A DNA stretch of 64,000 nucleotides from positions 62,001-126,000 of the forward strand of contig JAUYTN010000042.1 of assembly GCA_030695205.1 (NCBI GenBank). Direction: 5' to 3'. Within the stretch, counting starts at the first letter, position 1. Each line of letters starts with the position of its first letter. This document shows, piece by piece, positions 1-12,959 of this stretch. The notes under the pieces are model-generated. The model searched no databases, was not told the DNA's origin, and was given only the letters and a program-made list of their open reading frames with translations. A program made the position numbers and the translations under genes. This DNA comes from Burkholderiaceae bacterium. Lineage in GTDB: Bacteria; Pseudomonadota; Gammaproteobacteria; Burkholderiales; Burkholderiaceae_C.

Positions 1-509
1 GCAACCACCTCATCCGCATGGAACCTGCGCGCGGCGCCTTTGTGGCCACACCGTCCGCCGACGAGGCCCGCCAGGTGTTTGCGGTGCGCCGCATGCTGGA
101 AACGGAAATGACCCGCGAGTTTGTCCGCCAGATGACCCCCGCCCACATCAAAGCGCTCAAGGCCCATGTCGCCCAGGAAAAAGCCGCTCTGGCCAAACAA
201 GACGTGAGCGGGCGCACCGAGCTGCTGGGCGACTTCCATGTGCGCATGGCCGAACTGATGGGCAACGCCGTGTTGGCCCAGCTGCTGGGCGACCTGATCT
301 CGCGCTGCGCCCTCATCACCCTGATGTACCAGAGCACCTCGGCCGCAGAACACTCCAGCGACGAACACGCCGACATCATCAAAGCCATGGCCGCCAAAGA
401 CGAAACATTGGCCGTGCAACTGATGACCGAGCACCTGCAACACGTGGAACAAGGCTTGCAATTCGACCGCAAGCTGCCCAGCAACGACATTTCCATGGCT
501 TTGTCATGA
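1..509 (+). CDS. GntR family regulator, FCD type (5' truncated)
   Basis: The reading frame is open from the window edge (first whole codon at base 3), so the DNA-binding winged helix lies outside. The visible ~168 residues are the helical ligand-binding FCD domain of FadR-type GntR regulators, entered after the typical junction MEPARGAFVATPS. These regulators bind small carboxylates or related metabolites and control neighbouring catabolic genes. The stop overlaps the puuE start (ATGA), so the two are cotranscribed, which points to control of allantoin use. Ligand unknown. A FadR-type operator match occurs near 12.9 kb, upstream of an ABC importer. Confidence 0.85.
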   Translation, partial: NHLIRMEPARGAFVATPSADEARQVFAVRRMLETEMTREFVRQMTPAHIKALKAHVAQEKAALAKQDVSGRTELLGDFHVRMAELMGNAVLAQLLGDLISRCALITLMYQSTSAAEHSSDEHADIIKAMAAKDETLAVQLMTEHLQHVEQGLQFDRKLPSNDISMALS

Positions 510-1561
510 ACACACACAACCCACGTTCCGCCGCCGGGCCGTCCCAAGGCGGAACAGCCCCCTCGGGGGGCAGCGAATGCAATGAGTGTGGGGGCCAACA
601 GGTCTACGACACCACTGCCCCCTACCCCCGCGACTTGGCCGGTTACGGCGCCAAACCGCCCCACGCCCAGTGGCCCGGCGGTGCCCGCGTGGCGGTGCAG
701 TTTGTGCTGAACTATGAAGAAGGCGGTGAAAACTGCGTGCTGCACGGCGACGCGGGCTCCGAACAGTTTTTGTCTGAAATGTTCAACCCCGCCAGTTACC
801 CCGAACGGCACATGAGCATGGAAGGCATTTACGAGTACGGATCGCGTGCCGGGGTGTGGCGCATCCTGCGCGAGTTCGAACAACGCGGCCTGCCGCTGAC
901 GGTGTTTGGCGTGGCCAGCGCGCTGGAGCGCTCACCCGACGTGACTGCCGCATTTTTGAAGCTGGGCCACGAAATTGCCTGCCACGGCTGGAAGTGGATC
1001 CACTACCAGAACACCCCCGAAGCCGAAGAGCGCGAACACATGCGCCTGGCCATGGACACCCTGGCCCGCCTCACCGGCGACCACGGCCAGCAACTGCACG
1101 GCGCGGGCTGGTACACCGGCCGCGACAGCCCCCACACCCGCCGCCTGGTGGCCGACTTCGGCGGCTTTGCCTACGACAGCGACTACTACGGCGACGACCT
1201 GCCCTTCTGGATGAAGGTGCAAAAGTCCGATGGCAGCGTGGTGCCCCAACTCATCGTGCCCTACACCCTGGACTGCAACGACATGCGCTTTGCCCTGCCC
1301 CAGGGCTACAGCCACGCCGACCCGTTCTTCCAGTACCTGAAAGACACCTTCGACGTGCTGTACGCCGAAGGCGATTCGGCCGGACTCAACGCCCCCAAGA
1401 TGATGAGCGTGGGCATGCACTGCCGCCTGCTGGGCCGCCCCGGGCGCATCACCGCGCTGCAGCGGTTTCTGGACCACATCCAGGCCCATAGCCAGGTGTG
1501 GGTGGCGCGGCGCATCGACATTGCCCGGCACTGGAAAGCCGTACACCCCTTCCCCGGCTGA
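506..1561 (+). CDS. puuE: Allantoinase of the polysaccharide-deacetylase family
   Basis: This belongs to the NodB/polysaccharide-deacetylase fold branch recruited as allantoinase PuuE, which opens (S)-allantoin to allantoate in the cytoplasm. Recognisable stretches are YPRDLAGYG near residue 41, NYEEGGENC near 71 and GHEIACHGWKW near 155. At 351 residues it is about 40 longer than usual. The excess is N-terminal: roughly residues 8-31 are encoded by a GC-rich intergenic-type repeat read in frame. The first ATG overlaps the regulator stop. No convincing later ATG precedes the conserved YPRD region. The next gene carries the following pathway step. Confidence 0.9.
   Translation: MNTHNPRSAAGPSQGGTAPSGGSECNECGGQQVYDTTAPYPRDLAGYGAKPPHAQWPGGARVAVQFVLNYEEGGENCVLHGDAGSEQFLSEMFNPASYPERHMSMEGIYEYGSRAGVWRILREFEQRGLPLTVFGVASALERSPDVTAAFLKLGHEIACHGWKWIHYQNTPEAEEREHMRLAMDTLARLTGDHGQQLHGAGWYTGRDSPHTRRLVADFGGFAYDSDYYGDDLPFWMKVQKSDGSVVPQLIVPYTLDCNDMRFALPQGYSHADPFFQYLKDTFDVLYAEGDSAGLNAPKMMSVGMHCRLLGRPGRITALQRFLDHIQAHSQVWVARRIDIARHWKAVHPFPG
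529..597. repeat. GC-rich interspersed repeat inside the puuE 5' end
   Basis: The block contains a CCCCCTCGGGGGG palindrome followed by GCAGCGA and ending in GAGTGTGGGGGCC. A related block sits inside another gene at 38945-38994. From memory this resembles a repeat often seen between genes in Comamonadaceae. Here it lies in frame in puuE codons 8-31. Confidence 0.6.
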
Positions 1562-1614
1562 CGTTTTGCCGCCCCCCAACACCCCCCACGGCCACGCACC
1601 CTGCACCCACCACC

Positions 1615-3423
1615 ATGGCATCTTCATCATCCGCACCGCTCACACTGGCCCGTCTCAACACCGCACCGCCCGACGTGGCCGCCAAAATGCTCGACGGCCT
1701 GTACGAGCACACCCCCTGGATCGTGGGCCAAGCCATGGCCCACCGGCCGTTCAAAACGCTGGCGCACCTGAAGCACACGCTCACCGTGGTGCTGGACGAA
1801 GCGGGGGACGAGGCCAAGAAAACCCTCATCCGCGCCCACCCCGAGCTGGCGGGCAAGGCCATGGTCAGCCACACGCTGACAGCGGAATCGACCAATGAGC
1901 AACTAAAAGCGGGCCTGACGCAATGCAGCCATGAAGAGTTTGCTCTTATTCAGAAACTGAACGCCGACTACAACGCCAAGTTCGGCTGGCCGTTCATCCT
2001 GGCGGTGCGCGGGCCGCGTGGCGTGGGGCTGAGCAAGCAACACATCATTGCCACCCTCCAGCGCCGCGTGCACGGCCACCCCGACTTTGAGCTGCAAGAG
2101 TGCATCCGCAACATCCACCGCATTGCCGAAATCAGGCTGAACGACAAGTTTGGTCTTGAGCCCACCCTGGGCCAGGACGTTTGGGATTGGCAGGAACAGT
2201 TGGCCCGACACACCGACCCCGGCTATGCCGAGTTGGGGCAGTTGACCGTGACCTACCTGACCAACGCGCACCGCGCCTGTGCCCAAGACATCGCGGGCTG
2301 GATGCGCGGCTGCGGGTTTGACAATGTGGAAATCGACGCCGTGGGCAACGTGGTGGGCATTTACAAGGGCAGCGACCCTGCCACCAAAACACTGCTGACA
2401 GGCAGCCACTACGACAGCGTGCGCAACGGCGGCAAGTACGACGGTCGGTTGGGCATTTTTGTGCCCATGGCCTGCGTGCGCGAGTTGCACAAGGAAGGCA
2501 AGCGCCTGCCGTTTGGCATTGAAGTGGTGGCATTTGCCGAGGAAGAAGGCCAGCGCTACAAGGCCACCTTTTTGGGCTCGGGCGCGCTCACCGGCAGCTT
2601 CGACCCAGCGTGGCTGGACCAACTGGATACCGACGGCATCAGCATGCGCCAGGCCATGCAAACCGCCGGGCTGCCCGCCACGCTGGACGCAATCGCCACC
2701 TGCCGCCGCGATCCAGCACAGTACCTGGGCTTTGTCGAGGTGCACATCGAACAAGGCCCGGTGCTGAACGAGCTGAACCTGCCCTTGGGGGTGGTTACCA
2801 GCATCAACGGCAGCGTGCGCTATGTGGGCGAAGTGACAGGCCAGGCCAGCCACGCAGGCACCACACCCATGGCCCGCCGCCGCGACGCAGCCTGCGCCGT
2901 GGCCGAGCTGGCCCTGTACCTCGAAGCCCGTGCAGGCCAAGACGCCCAGCATGGTGAAGGTGTCGTGGCCACCATGGGCCAGCTGAACGTGCCCAACGGC
3001 AGCATCAACGTGGTGCCGGGGGCCTGCCGCTTCAGCCTCGACATTCGGGCGCCCAACGATGCACAGCGCCATGCGGTAGAGGCCGACGTGCTGCAACAAC
3101 TGCAAGCCATTTGCACCCGCCGGGGCGTCAGCTTCAGCCTGGAAGAAACCATGCGCGCCAGTGCCGCGCCCAGCGCCCCCGCCCTGCAAGCGCGCTGGGA
3201 GCAGGCCGTGGCCGCCACCGGCTTGCCCGTGCACCGCATGCCCAGCGGCGCGGGGCACGATGCCATGAAGCTGCACGACACCATGCCCCAAGCCATGCTG
3301 TTTGTGCGCGGCGAAAACAGTGGCATCAGCCACAACCCACTGGAAAGCTCCACGGCAGACGACATGCAACTCGCCGTGGACGCCTTTGCCCACCTTCTGC
3401 TGCAACAACTGGCCACCAGCTGA
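1615..3423 (+). CDS. Fused OHCU decarboxylase / allantoate amidohydrolase
   Basis: Residues 1 to ~170 match OHCU decarboxylase (UraD), with the catalytic-type AHPELAGK and the STNEQ motif; this makes (S)-allantoin from OHCU. Residues ~185-602 match the Zn-dependent M20 allantoate amidohydrolase/N-carbamoylase family, with metal-site motifs [30 protein letters not shown] and SHNPLES. The fusion supplies the steps before and after allantoinase, which is encoded just upstream. The ATG at 1615 is chosen because the sequence from there fits UraD; the open frame extends upstream but only into puuE. A slightly AT-rich patch lies near 1890-1960. No urate oxidase or HIU hydrolase is visible here. Confidence 0.9.
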   Translation: MASSSSAPLTLARLNTAPPDVAAKMLDGLYEHTPWIVGQAMAHRPFKTLAHLKHTLTVVLDEAGDEAKKTLIRAHPELAGKAMVSHTLTAESTNEQLKAGLTQCSHEEFALIQKLNADYNAKFGWPFILAVRGPRGVGLSKQHIIATLQRRVHGHPDFELQECIRNIHRIAEIRLNDKFGLEPTLGQDVWDWQEQLARHTDPGYAELGQLTVTYLTNAHRACAQDIAGWMRGCGFDNVEIDAVGNVVGIYKGSDPATKTLLTGSHYDSVRNGGKYDGRLGIFVPMACVRELHKEGKRLPFGIEVVAFAEEEGQRYKATFLGSGALTGSFDPAWLDQLDTDGISMRQAMQTAGLPATLDAIATCRRDPAQYLGFVEVHIEQGPVLNELNLPLGVVTSINGSVRYVGEVTGQASHAGTTPMARRRDAACAVAELALYLEARAGQDAQHGEGVVATMGQLNVPNGSINVVPGACRFSLDIRAPNDAQRHAVEADVLQQLQAICTRRGVSFSLEETMRASAAPSAPALQARWEQAVAATGLPVHRMPSGAGHDAMKLHDTMPQAMLFVRGENSGISHNPLESSTADDMQLAVDAFAHLLLQQLATS

Positions 3424-3482
3424 TTTCAAGCTTTTTAGGCACCTAGAGCTTGATACATAAGCGAAGTCAGCTATTGAATAGT
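3424..3482. repeat. AT-rich interspersed repeat, copy a
   Basis: Reads CAAGCTTTTTAGGCACC then AGAGCTTGAT and CAGCTATT. It belongs with copies near 7.7, 20.6, 21.4, 35.7, 46.0 and 58.5 kb, and fills most of the gap between two genes. Confidence 0.6.
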
Positions 3483-3530
3483 GAAACCCACTCAGCCACC
3501 CACACCCCGCAAAACCCCACAAACCCTGCC

Positions 3531-4847
3531 ATGACCACGCCCGCCAGCCCCGCCATCGCTACTGCCAACTTCAGCCAACTCGACGCCTGGGTAGATGCCC
3601 ACTTTGACGAACAGGTGGATTTTTTGCAGCAGCTGGTTCGGGTGCCCACCGATACCCCCCCCGGCAACAACACCCCACACGCCGAACGCACCGCCGAGCT
3701 ACTGGCAGGCATGGGCTACGCCGCAGAGCGCTTTGACGTGCCCGCTGCCGAGGTGCAGGCCGAGGGGCTGCAAACCATCACCAACCTCATCGTGAGGCGG
3801 CACTTTGGCACGCCAGGTGCGGGCGGCAAAACCATTGCCCTGAACGTCCATGGCGACGTGGTGCCCCCCGGCGAAGGCTGGACGCACAACCCCTACGGCG
3901 GCGAGGTCGTGGGCGACCACGCAACAGGTCGCATCTACGGCCGCGCCACGGCAGTGAGCAAGGGCGACTTCTCCACCTTCACCTACGCCCTGCGCGCCCT
4001 GGAAGCCGTGGCCCAAGCCAACCAGTTGCCACTGCAAGGCAGCGTGGAGCTGCACTTTACGTACGACGAAGAATTTGGCGGCAACGTCGGCCCCGGCTGG
4101 CTACTGAAACACGGCCACACCAAGCCCGACCTCATGATTGCCGCTGGCTTCAGCTACCAGGTGGTGGTGGCCCACAACGGCTGCCTGCAGCTGGAAGTGA
4201 CCGTGCAAGGCGACATGGCCCACGCCGCCATCCCAGACAGCGGCACCGACGCGCTGCAAGGTGCCACCCACATCATGACCGCGCTGTATGCGCTCAACCG
4301 CGACTACCTGCACGTCAAGTCTGGCGTGGAAGGCATCACCCACCCCTACCTGAACATCGGCTTCATCAACGGCGGCACCAACACCAACGTGATACCCGGC
4401 AAAGTGGTGCTGAAGCTCGACCGCCGGATGATTCCCGAGGAAAACCCCGCCGAGGTGGAAGCCAGCCTGCGTGCCACCATTGCAGCCGCTGCCGCCAGCT
4501 TCAACCCGCCGCGCGGCGGCAACACCTTGCATGTGGAGGTGCGCCGCATGCTGCTGGCCCACGCCATGAAACCCCTGCCCGGCAACGTGCCGCTGGTGGC
4601 CGCCATCCAGCAGCACGGCCAGCAGGTGTTCGGCGAGGCCATCCCCGCCGTAGGCACCCCGCTGTACACCGACGTGCGCCTGTACGGCGAACACGGGATT
4701 CCGGGCGTGATTTACGGTGCGGGGCCGAGGACGGTGAGGGAGTCAAACGCCAAGCGGGCGGATGAGCACCTGGAGCTGGCCGATTTGCGCCGGGCGACCA
4801 AGGTGGTGGCGCGGGTTTTGTTGGAGTTGTTGGGGGGCGAGCGATAG
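3531..4847 (+). CDS. M20 family metallo-hydrolase (ArgE/DapE-like)
   Basis: This 438-residue cytoplasmic hydrolase has M20 landmarks: HGDVVPPGEGW near residue 106 (first metal His/Asp), a DEEFGGN acidic pair near 182, and the dimerisation domain from ~205 to 320. M20 enzymes cleave amide bonds of N-acyl or carbamoyl amino acids, dipeptides or ureides. Its place directly after the allantoate hydrolase suggests a ureide or related substrate, but this is inferred only from position. The segment that normally reads RGxxDxK is RATAVSK, so the usual bridging Asp is absent; an Asp follows at SKGD. The start is the ATG after the AT-rich repeat. Confidence 0.85.
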   Translation: MTTPASPAIATANFSQLDAWVDAHFDEQVDFLQQLVRVPTDTPPGNNTPHAERTAELLAGMGYAAERFDVPAAEVQAEGLQTITNLIVRRHFGTPGAGGKTIALNVHGDVVPPGEGWTHNPYGGEVVGDHATGRIYGRATAVSKGDFSTFTYALRALEAVAQANQLPLQGSVELHFTYDEEFGGNVGPGWLLKHGHTKPDLMIAAGFSYQVVVAHNGCLQLEVTVQGDMAHAAIPDSGTDALQGATHIMTALYALNRDYLHVKSGVEGITHPYLNIGFINGGTNTNVIPGKVVLKLDRRMIPEENPAEVEASLRATIAAAAASFNPPRGGNTLHVEVRRMLLAHAMKPLPGNVPLVAAIQQHGQQVFGEAIPAVGTPLYTDVRLYGEHGIPGVIYGAGPRTVRESNAKRADEHLELADLRRATKVVARVLLELLGGER

Positions 4848-4864
4848 AGGCAACCAACGCGCAA

Positions 4865-4889
4865 AAAAACCAGGCACTGCGTGGTTTTT
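4865..4889 (+). terminator. Hairpin terminator after the allantoin genes
   Basis: AAAAACCA (4865-4872) pairs with TGGTTTTT (4882-4889) around a 9-base loop. The right arm supplies the T run, so it can end transcription of the M20 gene. Confidence 0.6.
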
Positions 4890-5006
4890 GCTTTTGGGAT
4901 GGCGGGTGGGGAATAGCTGTTGGCGGCCCAGGGGAGTCATTCGCCCGTAGGCCGCAAATTGGTCGCCCGGAAATTCAAGTCAGTTGCTGTATCAATGCCA
5001 ATTAAG

Positions 5007-5019
5007 GTATAGTTTATAC
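5007..5019. promoter_or_regulatory. Palindrome at the brnT promoter
   Basis: GTATA-GTT-TATAC is a perfect 13-base inverted repeat ending 4 bases before the brnT ATG, in an AT-rich stretch that can serve as a -10 region. BrnT-BrnA complexes are known to autorepress, so this is a reasonable operator candidate. Confidence 0.5.
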
Positions 5020-5022
5020 ACC

Positions 5023-5286
5023 ATGAAACCGTTCGAATTTGACATCGCAAAGAGCGAATCCAATCGCACGAAACACGGTATCGATTTCGTCGAGGCGCAG
5101 GGTCTTTGGAACGACCCGATGCTGCTGGAAATCCCGGCAAAAACGGAGGATGAACCAAGGTATCTGGTGATAGGGCTGCTTGAGGGGAAGCATTGGTCGG
5201 CCGTCATCACCTATCGAGGGGCCAATGTCCGATTGATATCCGTGCGGCGCGCACGCACAGAAGAGGTGGCACTTTATGAAAGCTAA
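5023..5286 (+). CDS. brnT: BrnT-type toxin
   Basis: The 87-residue product has the BrnT pattern: an N-terminal FEFDIAKSESNRTKHGIDF helix segment and a central strand region ending LISVRRARTEEVALYE. BrnT is a small RelE-like ribonuclease that blocks translation and is neutralised by BrnA. The ATG at 5023 is preferred over an in-frame ATG at 4984, because the family begins at the FEFD segment and a palindromic promoter lies just before it. It overlaps brnA by 11 bases, the usual toxin-first order. Confidence 0.85.
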   Translation: MKPFEFDIAKSESNRTKHGIDFVEAQGLWNDPMLLEIPAKTEDEPRYLVIGLLEGKHWSAVITYRGANVRLISVRRARTEEVALYES

Positions 5287-5545
5287 AGAGTTCGAGCAAC
5301 AGTTTGATGAGGACGTCGACATCACGGCTTCTTTGGACTTGTCCAAGGCCAAACGCGTGATGCAAGAGCAAAAGCGAGTGAATGTCGATTTTCCAACATG
5401 GATGGTTGACTCGCTGGATCGCGAAGCCAGCAAACTGGGGGTTACACGGCAGTCTGTTATCAAAGTCTGGCTGGCAGAGCGCCTTGAGGCAACCGCTTCT
5501 AACTTGCCGTTACAACGCACGCGCGCAGGTGCCACACACCGCTGA
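5276..5545 (+). CDS. brnA: BrnA-type antitoxin
   Basis: An 89-residue ribbon-helix-helix protein. The strand and helices lie around RVNVDFPTWMVDSLDREASK and GVTRQSVIKVWLAERLE (residues ~38-73). BrnA binds BrnT and represses the shared promoter. The last ~15 residues (NLPLQRTRAGATHR) look unrelated to the fold and may be read-through into flanking sequence. Confidence 0.85.
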   Translation: MKAKEFEQQFDEDVDITASLDLSKAKRVMQEQKRVNVDFPTWMVDSLDREASKLGVTRQSVIKVWLAERLEATASNLPLQRTRAGATHR

Positions 5546-5580
5546 AGTTCAATACTGGACGACTGCTAGCCAATATAGCC

Positions 5581-5600
5581 AACGGCCGCTGATGGCCGTT
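5581..5600 (+). terminator. Hairpin after brnTA
   Basis: AACGGCC (5581-5587) and GGCCGTT (5594-5600) form a perfect 7-bp stem with a 6-base loop. No T run follows, so it is a weak terminator or just a structured spacer. The rest of 5546-5825 shows no gene I can support. Confidence 0.4.
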
Positions 5601-5900
5601 TGCGGAAACCAAAAGCCAACAGAGTTCGCGCCGCCCCGCCGGTTTGCTATCGCCCTTGTTCCAAGCCTTGAAGGGTGCGCACAGAAACAGCCATAAGCCT
5701 GGCCGCCTTCCCCCTGCGGCGAATCCCCATCACAATCACCGCATAAACAGCGGCGACTACACCTACAGCTGGCAGCACCCCGATGACCGCAGGTCATTGG
5801 CCAGCCAGGCAGCCCAAGTGGGCGCTTGGCTTGTGCCGACCACCCCCTACCGTGCAAGCTTCCCGCAGGCGGTTCACCCTTTTACCAGTCAGGCCACGTT

Positions 5901-6260
5901 TTGATCTACTTAGCCGCACTCATGGGCGTTGCGTTCCTTTTGGGCCTTGCCGTGTTCGCATGGAAGCAGTTGGGCCCCGGCTCTGGCCGCCAGCTGGGCA
6001 ACCGAGTGGCCGCGCACCTTGGCATACGGCGCAGCCTGTTTTACACCCTACTGGTGCATGGCGCGAAAGGCTCGCACCTGGAGCTGCTGGCAGCTTTGCA
6101 AAAGTCAAAACTGAGCCTGGAGCAGGCCAGCACCGAACTGGCCCCCGCACTCTCCAGGGGCATCACGCGGCTAGAAGCACGCTTTGGCCAGCAAGACTCG
6201 GTGGACGTGACCAAGCCCATTGTGGAAAAGCTGCTGGCCGAGTCTGATCACAAGGCTTGA
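5901..6260 (+). CDS. Hypothetical small membrane-anchored protein
   Basis: No family recognised. From a TTG at 5901 the product would be ~119 residues, with one N-terminal transmembrane helix (YLAALMGVAFLLGLAVFAW), then a basic, helical cytoplasmic-type domain ending EKLLAESDHKA. Alternatives are the ATG at 5922, which cuts the helix short, or an upstream ATG at 5826, whose extra 25 residues look non-coding. It is isolated: no operon partner on this strand. Confidence 0.55.
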   Translation: MIYLAALMGVAFLLGLAVFAWKQLGPGSGRQLGNRVAAHLGIRRSLFYTLLVHGAKGSHLELLAALQKSKLSLEQASTELAPALSRGITRLEARFGQQDSVDVTKPIVEKLLAESDHKA

Positions 6261-6337
6261 GGCGTAGCAGCCTGTCCAGCAAAAAAGACACAAAGCTGGG
6301 GTCGAGCCTGCGACAAAGCCTCTGACGTCGCCTTGGC

Positions 6338-7030
6338 CTATGAACCCATAGGATCTTCTGCGGGCCTGAAGGCCAGGTGCCGGGCCACAAACCCGTCAAA
6401 GGCAACCAGCAGTGGCTGAAAGCGGCGGGCATCACCCTCAAGCCGAGCGAGCGCCTCACACACTGCTTCCAGAGTGGACAGCTGGCCGGGCTGATGGGCT
6501 TTGCGGATGGCGTAGCGGGAAGCAGGCACATGGTCCAGCGACCAGCGAGGCAGCCCTTGCAGCCATGGGCTGCGGTGGAGCATGGAGCGGCTGTGTCGCC
6601 AGGTGGCGTCCAGCACCACCAGCCGACAACTGGGGGGCGGTGGAGGATCGGTCAAGGTGTGCACGGCCGACACAGGCACCATGCCAGCGCCAGCTTCAGT
6701 GCCAGGCTCGACCTCAGTGGCTGACAGCTGTTCAGTGGCGGGTGCAACACCTGGCCGCACCTGAGGGCCCACGCCGGGGTACAGCAGCCAGGTGGGCAAT
6801 GGGGCAAGGCCCACCTGGGCCAGCGTGGATTCGGCCCAGCACTCGCCCACCAGCAGGTGGCTGCGGCTCAGGCTCAGGTGCAGCAAGCGGGCGGTGTTCT
6901 TGGCGTGGTGTGCCTCCTGGGGGTGCTGCAGGATCAGCACCTCGGTGCGATGTGCCACCGGCCTGACCCACGGGCACAAGCAGGTGCGCTGCGGGCGCTC
7001 GCACACGGGGCAGCAGGGGCGGCGCTCCAT
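6338..7030 (-). CDS. DTW domain protein, tRNA-uridine aminocarboxypropyltransferase-like
   Basis: The 230-residue product has the N-terminal cysteine cluster CPVCERPQRTCLCP, the HPQEAHHAKNTARLL block near residue 37, and the signature LDATWRHSRSM near residue 139, which stands for the DTW motif. Characterised members (TapT/YfiP) use SAM to put an acp group on uridine of tRNA. A low-complexity insert at residues ~85-130 is unusual. It ends 17 bases after the LysE gene stop on the same strand, so they may be cotranscribed. Confidence 0.85.
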   Translation of the reverse strand: MERRPCCPVCERPQRTCLCPWVRPVAHRTEVLILQHPQEAHHAKNTARLLHLSLSRSHLLVGECWAESTLAQVGLAPLPTWLLYPGVGPQVRPGVAPATEQLSATEVEPGTEAGAGMVPVSAVHTLTDPPPPPSCRLVVLDATWRHSRSMLHRSPWLQGLPRWSLDHVPASRYAIRKAHQPGQLSTLEAVCEALARLEGDARRFQPLLVAFDGFVARHLAFRPAEDPMGS

Positions 7031-7047
7031 GGTGGGGCGGCGGCTGA

Positions 7048-7710
7048 TCAGCTCTTGGTGGTGGCCATCAGGGCGGCAAAGCCCACAAATGCACCGCCGG
7101 TGACCCGGTTGAAGAGCCGCATGATGGCGGCGCGCTGCAGGTACACCGAAAGCTGTTTGCCACTGACGGCGTACACGAAGTACCAGCCCACCTCAATCAC
7201 GGTGAACGTGGCCAGCAGCACCGCAAACTGAGGCAGTTTGGGCAGGTCGGCGTGGATGAACTGCGGAAAAAACGCCGCCGCAAACAAAATGGCCTTGGGG
7301 TTGCTGGCCGCTACCAGAAACCCCTGCCGGTACACGGCCCAGCGGCTGGGCACCAGCTGCTGGGCTTTGGGTGGCAAGGGCAAGTGTTTTTCGGCACCAA
7401 CGGCGGGCAAATCGTCTGGGCCTTGCACCGGGGTGCGCCAGCACTTGACGCCCAGGTAGGCCAGGTAGGCAGCACCGGCCAAGCGCAGCGCATCAAACAC
7501 CGCAGGAAAGCTTTGCAGCAAGGCACCCAGCCCTGCGGCTGAAAGGGTCATCATGGCCAGGAGCGCCGTCATGCACCCGGCCATGGCCGACACCGCTGTG
7601 CGCACACCCAGGCGCGCGCTCAGGCTCATGACGTACAGCATGTTGGGCCCCGGCGTGGCCGACACCACAAAGGTCATGCCTACAAACAACCACCACACGC
7701 CCAGCGACAT
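7048..7710 (-). CDS. LysE/RhtB family amino-acid exporter
   Basis: A 220-residue inner-membrane protein with six predicted hydrophobic segments and the family signature ATPGPNMLYVMSLSARLG at residues 18-35. The family exports amino acids such as homoserine, threonine, lysine or leucine; the substrate cannot be read from sequence. It is transcribed ahead of the DTW gene with a 17-base gap. An AT-rich repeat lies directly upstream. Confidence 0.88.
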   Translation of the reverse strand: MSLGVWWLFVGMTFVVSATPGPNMLYVMSLSARLGVRTAVSAMAGCMTALLAMMTLSAAGLGALLQSFPAVFDALRLAGAAYLAYLGVKCWRTPVQGPDDLPAVGAEKHLPLPPKAQQLVPSRWAVYRQGFLVAASNPKAILFAAAFFPQFIHADLPKLPQFAVLLATFTVIEVGWYFVYAVSGKQLSVYLQRAAIMRLFNRVTGGAFVGFAALMATTKS

Positions 7711-7723
7711 ACCAACCCCTAAC

Positions 7724-7786
7724 CAATATATATAGCTAACTATTCAATCAACACAAGCGGTAGCTGGCATTTTTATATGTTTTTTA
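7724..7786. repeat. AT-rich interspersed repeat, copy f
   Basis: ATATAGCTAACTATTCAATC followed by ACAAGCGGTAGCTGGCATTT. It resembles the copy at 20617-20678 in the same orientation and lies in the gap between the LysE and icd genes. Confidence 0.55.
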
Positions 7787-7855
7787 ACCAGAACGCCGCC
7801 CACCCACCCCGATGGGGCAGATGGGCGGCGGATGCGCCGTCCATGCAGCGAAGAC

Positions 7856-10087
<2,232 letters not shown>

Positions 10088-10398
10088 GGTTGTCCTCATT
10101 CTTGTGGGGTAAGGGGATGTGCGGTGGTGCACAGGCGGTCGGCGCACCACGCAACATCTTAAGCCTGTCATCTGACGCAACCCTTGTGCGCCATGTGAAA
10201 CAACCCCATCGCATGCCCCGATGGTCGGCAGAGCCGCCCACGCATTCCGGCATGTGCAATCCGGCCCACCTGCGGCGCCACCCAAGGCCCCATTTGGGCC
10301 AGAGACACCGGCCGCCCTGTGGAACGCCCCAGTCAACAGGGCGCAGGCAATGCGGTAGATTTGTCTCCCTTGTGACGCACAACAGCCCAGGAGACTCC
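10088..10398. other. icd-maeB divergent intergenic region
   Basis: 311 bases between two divergent start codons. It must hold both promoters. I see no clear palindrome, repeat or gene in it. AGGAG just before the maeB ATG is its ribosome-binding site. Confidence 0.5.
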
Positions 10399-12720
<2,322 letters not shown>

Positions 12721-12904
12721 CAGGTCCGCTGACCACCCTCTGCGGCAGTGGCACGCGCACCAAAGCCGTGCCACCACCGAAGAAGCCCAGGGCCAACAGG
12801 CACCCGCATGGCGCATGCGATGGGTCGGTTGGCCCCGTTGGTGTGCACAGCCTTGGGGCTGGGGTAAACCGGGATGTCTTTTGCACACCGCATGGTGAAC
12901 AATT

Positions 12905-12914
12905 TTGTATACCA
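12905..12914. promoter_or_regulatory. FadR-type GntR operator candidate
   Basis: TTGTATACCA fits the published FadR-subfamily operator pattern T-N-GTA-TAC-N-A exactly. It lies 148 bases before the ABC importer ATG. The partial GntR/FCD regulator at the left edge is the obvious local candidate to bind it, but this is inference. Confidence 0.5.
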
Positions 12915-12942
12915 CTCTGTGTTCAGTTGCAGGGGTAGGCAT

Positions 12943-12959
12943 GGGATGTAATACATCCC
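12943..12959. promoter_or_regulatory. 17-base perfect palindrome upstream of the ABC importer
   Basis: GGGATGTA-A-TACATCCC is a perfect inverted repeat with a single central base, 103 bases before the substrate-binding protein ATG. Its arms differ from the 12905 site, so it may bind a second regulator. Confidence 0.5.

Noticed and set aside
5500..5545. Integron attC-like end after brnA
   Set aside because: Only partial core resemblance, no paired core site, no integrase.
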